Shown: positions 9,674-15,629 of the stretch, one piece after another
Position numbering within the stretch: position 1 is the stretch's first letter
Layout: each line of letters starts with the position of its first letter
From: Saccoglossus kowalevskii
Taxonomy: Eukaryota; Hemichordata; Enteropneusta; Harrimaniidae
Direction of reading: 5' to 3'
Length of the DNA: 15,629 nucleotides
NCBI RefSeq assembly: GCF_000003605.2
Contig: NW_003117585.1
Location: forward strand, 1-15,629
Notes under the pieces: model-generated
What the model was told of the DNA's origin: nothing
What the model saw: the letters and a program-made list of their open reading frames with translations, nothing else
The model's database searches: none
Translations under genes and position numbers: made by a program

Positions 9674-10490
9674 AATCCTATAAGAATGGCAACCTTCTCT
9701 TGTGTATGGGTAACCAATCCTTTAAGAATGGCAACCTGTCCTTTGAATGGGTAATCAATCCTACAAGAATGGCAACCTGTCCTTTGGATGGGTAAACAAT
9801 CCTTTAAGAATGGCAACCTGTCCTGTGGATGGGGAATCAATCCTACAAGAATGGCAACCTGTCCTGTGGATGGGTAACCAATCCTTTAAGAATGGCAACC
9901 TGTCCTGTGGATGGGTAATCAATCCTATAAGAATGGCAACCTGTCCTGTGGATGGGTAATCAATCCTATAAGAATGGCAACCTGTCCTGTGGATGGGTAA
10001 TCAATCCTACAAGAATGGCAATCTGTCCAGTGGATGAGTAATCAATCCTATAAGAATTGCAACCTGTCCTGTGGATGGGTAACCAATCCTATAAGAATGG
10101 CAACCTGTCCTGTGAATGGGTAATCAATCCTACAAGAATGGCAACCTGTCCTGTGGATGGGTAATCAATCCTATAAGAATGGCAACCTGTCTTTTGGATG
10201 GGTAACCAATCCTATAAGAATGGCAACCTGTCCTGTGGATGGGTGATCAATCCTACAATAATGGCAACCTGTCCTGTGGATGGGTAATCAATCCTACAAG
10301 AATGGCAACCTGTCCTGTGGATGGGTGATCAATCCTACAATAATGGCTACCTGTCACATGGATGGGTTAACCAATCCTTTAAGAATGACAATCTGTCCTG
10401 TGGATGGGTAATCAATTCTACAAGAATGGCAGCCTGTCCTGTTAATGGGTAACCAATCCTACAAGAATGGCAACCTGTCCTGTGAATGGG
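9674..10490. repeat. Alpha block copy 4
   Basis: This matches alpha1 at offset 9673 through the GTTAACC landmark (10366) to about 10500. It shares CTTTGAATGGG with alpha1 and alpha5, where alpha2, alpha3 and alpha6 have CTTTGGATGGG. It therefore belongs to one subfamily with those two. Confidence 0.9.
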
Positions 10491-10789
10491 TAACCAATCC
10501 TATAATAATGGCAACCTGTCCTTTGGATGGGTAACCAATCCTATAACAATGGCAACCTGTCCTGTGGATGGGTAATCAATCCTATAATAATGGCAACCTG
10601 TCCTTTGGATGAGTAACCAATCCTACAAGAATGGCAACCTGTCCTGTGAATGGGTAATCAATCCTATAATAATGGCAACCTGTCCTTTGGATGGGTAACC
10701 AATCCTATAACAATGGCAACCTGTCCTGTGGATGGGTAATCAATCCTATAATAATGGCAACCTGTCCTGTGGATGGGTAACCAATCCTA
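10491..10789. repeat. Local four-monomer duplication (164 bp) of TATAATAATGG/TATAACAATGG monomers
   Basis: The rare CTATAACAAT variant occurs at 10541 and 10705, exactly 164 bp apart, flanked both times by TATAATAATGG monomers. A four-monomer unit was therefore duplicated here. Its composition is unlike the 165-bp units in beta. These monomers are found nowhere else in the window and lie between alpha4 and beta4. Confidence 0.9.
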
Positions 10790-12550
10790 TAAGAATGGCA
10801 ACCTTCTCTTGTGTATGGGTAACCAATCCTATAAGAATGGCAACCTGTCCTGTGGATGGGTAATCAATCCTACAAGAATGGCAACCTGCCCTGTGGATGG
10901 GTAATCAATCCTTTAATAATGGCAACCTGTCCTTTGGATGGGTAACCAATCCTATAAGAATGGCAACCTGTCCTGTGGATGGGTAACCAATCCTATAAAA
11001 ATGGCAACCTGTCCTGTGGATGGGTAATCAATCCTACAAGAATGGCAACCTGTCCTGTGAATGGGTAATCAATCCTAGAAGAATGGCAACCTGTCCTGTG
11101 GATGGGTAACCAATCCTATAAAAATGGCAACCTGTCCTGTGGATGGGTAATCAATCCTACAAGAATGGCAACCTGTCCTGTGGATGGGTAATCAATCCTA
11201 GAAGACTGGCAACCTGTCCTTTGGATGAGTAATCAATCATACAAGAATGACAACCTTCTCTTGTGGATGGGTAACCAATTCTATAAGAATGGCAACCTGT
11301 CCTGTGAATGGGTAACCAATCCTATAAAAATGGCAACCTGTCCAGTGGATGGGTAATCAATCCTACAAGAATGGCAACCTGTTCTGTGAATGGGTAATCA
11401 ATCCTAGAAGAATGGCAACCTGTCCTTTAGATGATTAGCAATCCTATAAGAATGGCAACCTTCTCTTGTGGATGGGTAACCAATCCTATAAGAATGGCAA
11501 CCTGTCCTGTGGATGGGTAATCAATCCTATAAGAATAGCAACCTGTCCTGTGGATGGGTAGTCAATCATATAAGAATGGCAACCATCTCTTGTGGATGGG
11601 TAACCAATCCTATAAGAATGGCAACCTGTCCTGTGGATATGTAACCAATCCTATAAAAATGGCAACTTGTCCTGTGGATGGGTAATCAATCCTATAAGAA
11701 TAGCAACCTGTCCTGTGGATGGGTAGTCAATCCTATAAGAATGGCAACCATCTCTTGTGGATGGGTAACCAATCCTATAAGAATGGCAACCTGTCCTGTG
11801 GATATGTAACCAATCCTACAAAAATGGCAACTTGTCCTGTGGATGGGTAATCAATCCTATAAGAATAGCAACCTGTCCTGTGGATGGGTAGTCAATCCTA
11901 TAAGAATGGCAACCTTCTCTTGTGGATGGGTAACCAATCCTATAAGAATGGCAACCTGTCCTGTGGATATGTAACCAATCTTATAAAAAGGGCAACCTGT
12001 CCTGTGGATGTGTAATCAATCCTATAAGAATAGCAACCTGTCCTGTGGATGGGTAATCAATCCTATAAGAATAGCAACCTGTCCTGTGGATGGGTAATCA
12101 ATCCTACAAGAATGGCAACCTGTCCTGTGAATCTGTAACCAATCCTATAAGAATAGCAACCTGTCCTGTGGATGAGTAAACAATCCTACAAGAATGGCAA
12201 CCTGTCCTTTGGATGGGTAATCAATCCTACAAGAATGGCAACCTGTCCTTTGGATGGGTAAACAATCCTTTAAGAATGGCAACCTGTCCTGTGGATGGGT
12301 AATCAATCCTACAAGAATGGCAACCTGTCCTGTGGATGGGTAACCAATCCTTTAAGAATGGCAACCTGTCCTGTGGATGGGTAATCAATCCTATAAGAAT
12401 GGCAACCTGTCTTTTGGATGGGTAACCAATCCTATAAGAATGGCAACCTGTCCTGTGGATGGGTAACCAATCCTATAAAAATGGCAACCTGTCCTGTGGA
12501 TGGGTAATCAATCCTATAAGAATAGCAACCTGTCCTGTGGATGGGTAGTC
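10790..12550. repeat. Beta block copy 4 (full length)
   Basis: This repeats about 1240-3000 at offset 9550, including the CTTTAATAAT monomer (10911), TAGAAG monomers, the ATGATTAGC marker (11431) and three 165-bp units (11518-12012). With alpha5 it forms the most complete composite unit in the window, about 2.6 kb. Differences from beta1 are scattered substitutions, for example CCTGCCC near 10887. Confidence 0.92.
11518..12012. repeat. 165-bp higher-order triplet in beta4
   Basis: Unit starts are 11518, 11683 and 11848. Composition and decay of the third unit (AAAAAGGGCAACC, GGATGTG) match beta1, shifted by 9550. Confidence 0.92.
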
Positions 12551-13368
12551 AATCCTATAAGAATGGCAACCTTCTCTTGTGTATGGGTAACCAATCCTTT
12601 AAGAATGGCAACCTGTCCTTTGAATGGGTAATCAATCCTACAAGAATGGCAACCTGTCCTTTGGATGGGTAAACAATCCTTTAAGAATGGCAACCTGTCC
12701 TGTGGATGGGGAATCAATCCTACAAGAATGGCAACCTGTCCTGTGGATGGGTAACCAATCCTTTAAGAATGGCAACCTGTCCTGTGGATGGGTAATCAAT
12801 CCTATAAGAATGGCAACCTGTCCTGTGGATGGGTAATCAATCCTACAAGAATGGCAATCTGTCCAGTGGATGAGTAATCAATCCTATAAGAATTGCAACC
12901 TGTCCTGTGGATGGGTAACCAATCCTATAAGAATGGCAACCTGTCCTGTGAATGGGTAATCAATCCTACAAGAATGGCAACCTGTCCTGTGGATGGGTAA
13001 TCAATCCTATAAGAATGGCAACCTGTCTTTTGGATGGGTAACCAATCCTATAAGAATGGCAACCTGTCCTGTGGATGGGTGATCAATCCTACAATAATGG
13101 CAACCTGTCCTGTGGATGGGTAATCAATCCTACAAGAATGGCAACCTGTCCTGTGGATGGGTGATCAATCCTACAATAATGGCTACCTGTCACATGGATG
13201 GGTTAACCAATCCTTTAAGAATGACAATCTGTCCTGTGGATGGGTAATCAATTCTACAAGAATGGCAGCCTGTCCTGTTAATGGGTAACCAATCCTACAA
13301 GAATGGCAACCTGTCCTGTGAATGGGTAACCAATCCTTTAAGAATGGCAACCTGTCCTTTGGATGGGT
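12551..13368. repeat. Alpha block copy 5
   Basis: This matches alpha1 at offset 12550, then at 12509 after the loss of exactly one TAATC-TATAAG monomer near 12835. Landmarks are GGGGAATC near 12708 and GTTAACC at 13202. It ends abruptly near 13368, where TACAAAAATGG of alpha1 is replaced by TATAAGAATGG and a mid-beta sequence follows. Confidence 0.9.
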
Positions 13369-14441
13369 AACCAATCCTATAAGAATGGCAACCTGTCATG
13401 TGGATGGGTAATCAATCCTATAAGAATAGCAACCTGTCCTGTGGATGGGTAGTCAATCATATAAGAATGGCAACCATCTCTTGTGGATGGGTAACCAATC
13501 CTATAAGAATGGCAACCTGTCCTGTGGATATGTAACCAATCCTATAAAAATGGCAACTTGTCCTGTGGATGGGTAATCAATCCTATAAGAATAGCAACCT
13601 GTCCTGTGGATGGGTAGTCAATCCTATAAGAATGGCAACCATCTCTTGTGGATGGGTAACCAATCCTATAAGAATGGCAACCTGTCCTGTGGATATGTAA
13701 CCAATCCTACAAAAATGGCAACTTGTCCTGTGGATGGGTAATCAATCCTATAAGAATAGCAACCTGTCCTGTGGATGGGTAGTCAATCCTATAAGAATGG
13801 CAACCTTCTCTTGTGGATGGGTAACCAATCCTATAAGAATGGCAACCTGTCCTGTGGATATGTAACCAATCTTATAAAAAGGGCAACCTGTCCTGTGGAT
13901 GTGTAATCAATCCTATAAGAATAGCAACCTGTCCTGTGGATGGGTAATCAATCCTATAAGAATAGCAACCTGTCCTGTGGATGGGTAATCAATCCTACAA
14001 GAATGGCAACCTGTCCTGTGAATCTGTAACCAATCCTATAAGAATAGCAACCTGTCCTGTGGATGGGTAAACAATCCTACAAGAATGGCAACCTGTCCTT
14101 TGGATGGGTAATCAATCCTACAAGAATGGCAACCTGTCCTTTGGATGGGTAAACAATCCTTTAAGAATGGCAACCTGTCCTGTGGATGGGTAATCAATCC
14201 TACAAGAATGGCAACCTGTCCTGTGGATGGGTAACCAATCCTTTAAGAATGGCAACCTGTCCTGTGGATGGGTAATCAATCCTATAAGAATGGCAACCTG
14301 TCTTTTGGATGGGTAACCAATCCTATAAGAATGGCAACCTGTCCTGTGGATGGGTAACCAATCCTATAAAAATGGCAACCTGTCCTGTGGATGGGTAATC
14401 AATCCTATAAGAATAGCAACCTGTCCTGTGGATGGGTAGTC
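13369..14441. repeat. Beta block copy 5 (5' truncated)
   Basis: This repeats about 1941-3000 at offset 11441 and lacks the first 0.7 kb of beta, including the ATGATTAGC marker. It shares TGTCATGTGG (13394) only with beta1. Three 165-bp units lie at 13409-13903. Confidence 0.9.
13409..13903. repeat. 165-bp higher-order triplet in beta5
   Basis: Unit starts are 13409, 13574 and 13739. It is the fourth occurrence of the same three-unit cluster, shifted 11441 bp from beta1. Confidence 0.92.
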
Positions 14442-14888
14442 AATCCTATAAGAATGGCAACCTTCTCTTGTGTAAGGGTAACCAATCCTTTAAGAATGGC
14501 AACCTGTCCTTTGGATGGGTAATCAATCCTACAAGAATGGCAACCTGTCCTTTGGATGGGTAAACAATCCTTTAAGAATGGCAACCTGTCCTGTGGATGG
14601 GGAATCAATCCTACAAGAATGGCAACCTGTCCTGTGGATGGGTAACCAATCCTTTAAGAATGGCAACCTGTCCTGTGGATGGGTAATCAATCCTATAAGA
14701 ATGGCAACCTGTCCTGTGGATGGGTAATCAATCCTATAAGAATGGCAACCTGTCCTGTGGATGGGTAATCAATCCTACAAGAATGGCAATCTGTCCAGTG
14801 GATGAGTAATCAATCCTATAAGAATTGCAACCTGTCCTGTGGATGGGTAACCAATCCTATAAGAATGGCAACCTGTCCTGTGAATGGG

Positions 14889-15134
14889 TAATCAATCCTA
14901 CAAGAATGGCAACCTGTCCTGTGGATGGGTAATCAATCCTATAAGAATGGCAACCTGTCTTTTGGATGGGTAACCAATCCTATAAGAATGGCAACCTGTC
15001 CTGTGGATGGGTAATCAATCCTACAAGAATGGCAACCTGTCCTGTGGATGGGTAATCAATCCTATAAGAATGGCAACCTGTCTTTTGGATGGGTAACCAA
15101 TCCTATAAGAATGGCAACCTGTCCTGTGGATGGG
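14889..15134. repeat. Tandem 123-bp (three-monomer) duplication
   Basis: The sequence TAATC-TACAAG, TAATC-TATAAG-CTTTTGG, TAACC-TATAAG starts at 14889 and again at 15012. Other alpha copies carry it once, so this is local to alpha6. Confidence 0.88.
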
Positions 15135-15175
15135 TGATCAATCCTACAATAATGGCAACCTGTCCTGTGGATGGG

Positions 15176-15505
15176 TAATCAATCCTACAAGAATGGCAAC
15201 CTGTCCTGTGGATGGGTGATCAATCCTACAATAATGGCTACCTGTCACATGGATGGGTTAACCAATCCTTTAAGAATGACAATCTGTCCTGTGGATGGGT
15301 AATCAATTCTACAAGAATGGCAACCTGTCCTGTGGATGGGTAATCAATCCTACAAGAATGGCAACCTGTCCTGTGGATGGGTGATCAATCCTACAATAAT
15401 GGCTACCAGTCACATGGATGGGTTAACCAATCCTTTAAGAATGACAATCTGTCCTGTGGATGGGTAATCAATTCTACAAGAATGGCAGCCTGTCCTGTAA
15501 ATGGG
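15176..15505. repeat. Tandem 165-bp duplication containing the GTTAACC monomer
   Basis: A four-monomer unit (TAATC-TACAAG; TGATC-TACAATAATGGCTACC; the 42-bp TTAACC-TTTAAGAATGACAATC monomer; TAATC-AATTCTACAAG) starts at 15176 and 15341. GTTAAC therefore occurs at both 15257 and 15422, while the other alpha copies have one. The second copy differs by CCAGTCACATGG (against CCTGTCACATGG) and GGCAGCC (against GGCAACC). Confidence 0.9.
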
Positions 15506-15629
15506 TAACCAATCCTACAAGAATGGCAACCTGTCCTGTGAATGGGTAACCAATCCTTTAAGAATGGCAACCTGTCCTTTGGATGGGTAACCAATCCTAC
15601 AAAAATGACAACCTGTCCTGTGGATGTGA

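Larger units (their letters stand above)
1..15629. repeat. 41-bp satellite / giant minisatellite array spanning the window
   Basis: About 380 direct copies of a 41-bp unit fill the window. Starting from the variable TAA, the consensus has three consecutive parts: TAATCAATCC, then TATAAGAATGGCAA, then CCTGTCCTGTGGATGGG. Composition of the consensus is A12 T11 G10 C8 (44% GC), with no CpG. Copies differ mostly by a few substitutions at recurrent positions. The main length variant is 42 bp, where the tail reads CTTCTCTTGTGG or CATCTCTTGTGG. All copies face the same way. The array runs off both ends, so its true size is larger. The homogeneity with patchy variants is typical of concerted evolution by unequal exchange. 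No function can be read from the sequence. A centromeric, heterochromatic or large-VNTR origin are all possible. Confidence 0.97.
14442..15629. repeat. Alpha block copy 6 with internal duplications
   Basis: This follows alpha1 at offset 14441, with GTGTAAGGG at 14470 as in alpha2. A three-monomer (123-bp) duplication at 14889-15134 moves the offset to 14564, and a four-monomer (165-bp) duplication follows at 15176-15505. The last bases (15541-15618) match alpha1 820-896, with CTACAAAAATG near 15597. The array continues beyond the window. Confidence 0.9.

Noticed and set aside
1-15629. CRISPR array
   Set aside because: The period is regular, but there are no unique spacers. The whole unit is repeated, with only scattered substitutions.
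1-15629. A known 41-42-bp satellite such as avian CNM-type repeats or human satellite I
   Set aside because: The monomer length is similar, but the sequence lacks the A/T-tract pattern of CNM repeats and the AT-rich 17+25 structure of human satellite I. Length alone is not homology.
1-15629. Centromere with CENP-B boxes, or telomeric repeats
   Set aside because: No CENP-B-box-like motif (which needs CpG-bearing TTCG and CGGGA cores) and no TTAGGG-type runs are present.
1-15629. A coding exon made of tandem repeats (repeat protein)
   Set aside because: Monomer length is not a multiple of three, and 1-bp length variants are common and uncompensated, so no frame stays open beyond about 100 codons.

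Overview
The whole window is one uninterrupted tandem-repeat array. It holds about 380 head-to-tail copies of a 41-bp monomer (some 42 bp), all in the same orientation, and no single-copy flank is visible at either end. I find no protein-coding gene, RNA gene, transposon or CRISPR array. The longest open frame on either strand is about 100 codons, and every open frame is the monomer read in rotating phase. A 15.6-kb stretch with no gene, a satellite-like repeat, and almost no CpG (I count eight) points to a eukaryotic genome, probably heterochromatin or a very large minisatellite. The species cannot be told from the sequence, and I do not recognise the monomer as a named satellite.

The structure is hierarchical. 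At the base is the 41-bp monomer, with diagnostic variants: TAATC, TAACC, TAGTC, TGATC, TAAAC or GAATC at its start; TATAAG, TTTAAG, TACAAG, TAGAAG or TATAAAAA in the middle; and CTGTCCTGTGG or the 1-bp-longer CTTCTCTTGTGG at the end. Above that, four-monomer units of 164-165 bp recur at several places with different compositions. Above that are segmental duplications of about 0.74, 0.9 and 1.64 kb. At the top, a composite block, here called beta-alpha (up to about 2.6 kb), appears five times, with a further alpha block at the left edge.

Layout: alpha1 (1-896); a dimer-like transition (897-1245); beta1 (1246-3000) and truncated alpha2 (3001-3310); rearranged beta-derived DNA (3311-3969); a 905-bp tandem duplication (3970-5790); a divergent tract with one aberrant 57-bp monomer (5791-6055); a copy of the transition (6056-6470); beta2 (6471-8034) and alpha3 (8035-8838); beta3 (8839-9673) and alpha4 (9674-10490); a local 164-bp duplication (10491-10789); beta4 (10790-12550) and alpha5 (12551-13368); beta5 (13369-14441) and alpha6 (14442-15629). 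Shared private variants and constant offsets show that the blocks spread by repeated unequal exchange or amplification.

The most unexpected observation is at 6022-6044. It reads exactly like a monomer in which every run of identical bases has been collapsed to one base. This strongly suggests a sequence-assembly artefact (a homopolymer-compressed fragment left in the consensus) rather than a biological insertion, and it marks a place where the assembly of this array should be distrusted.
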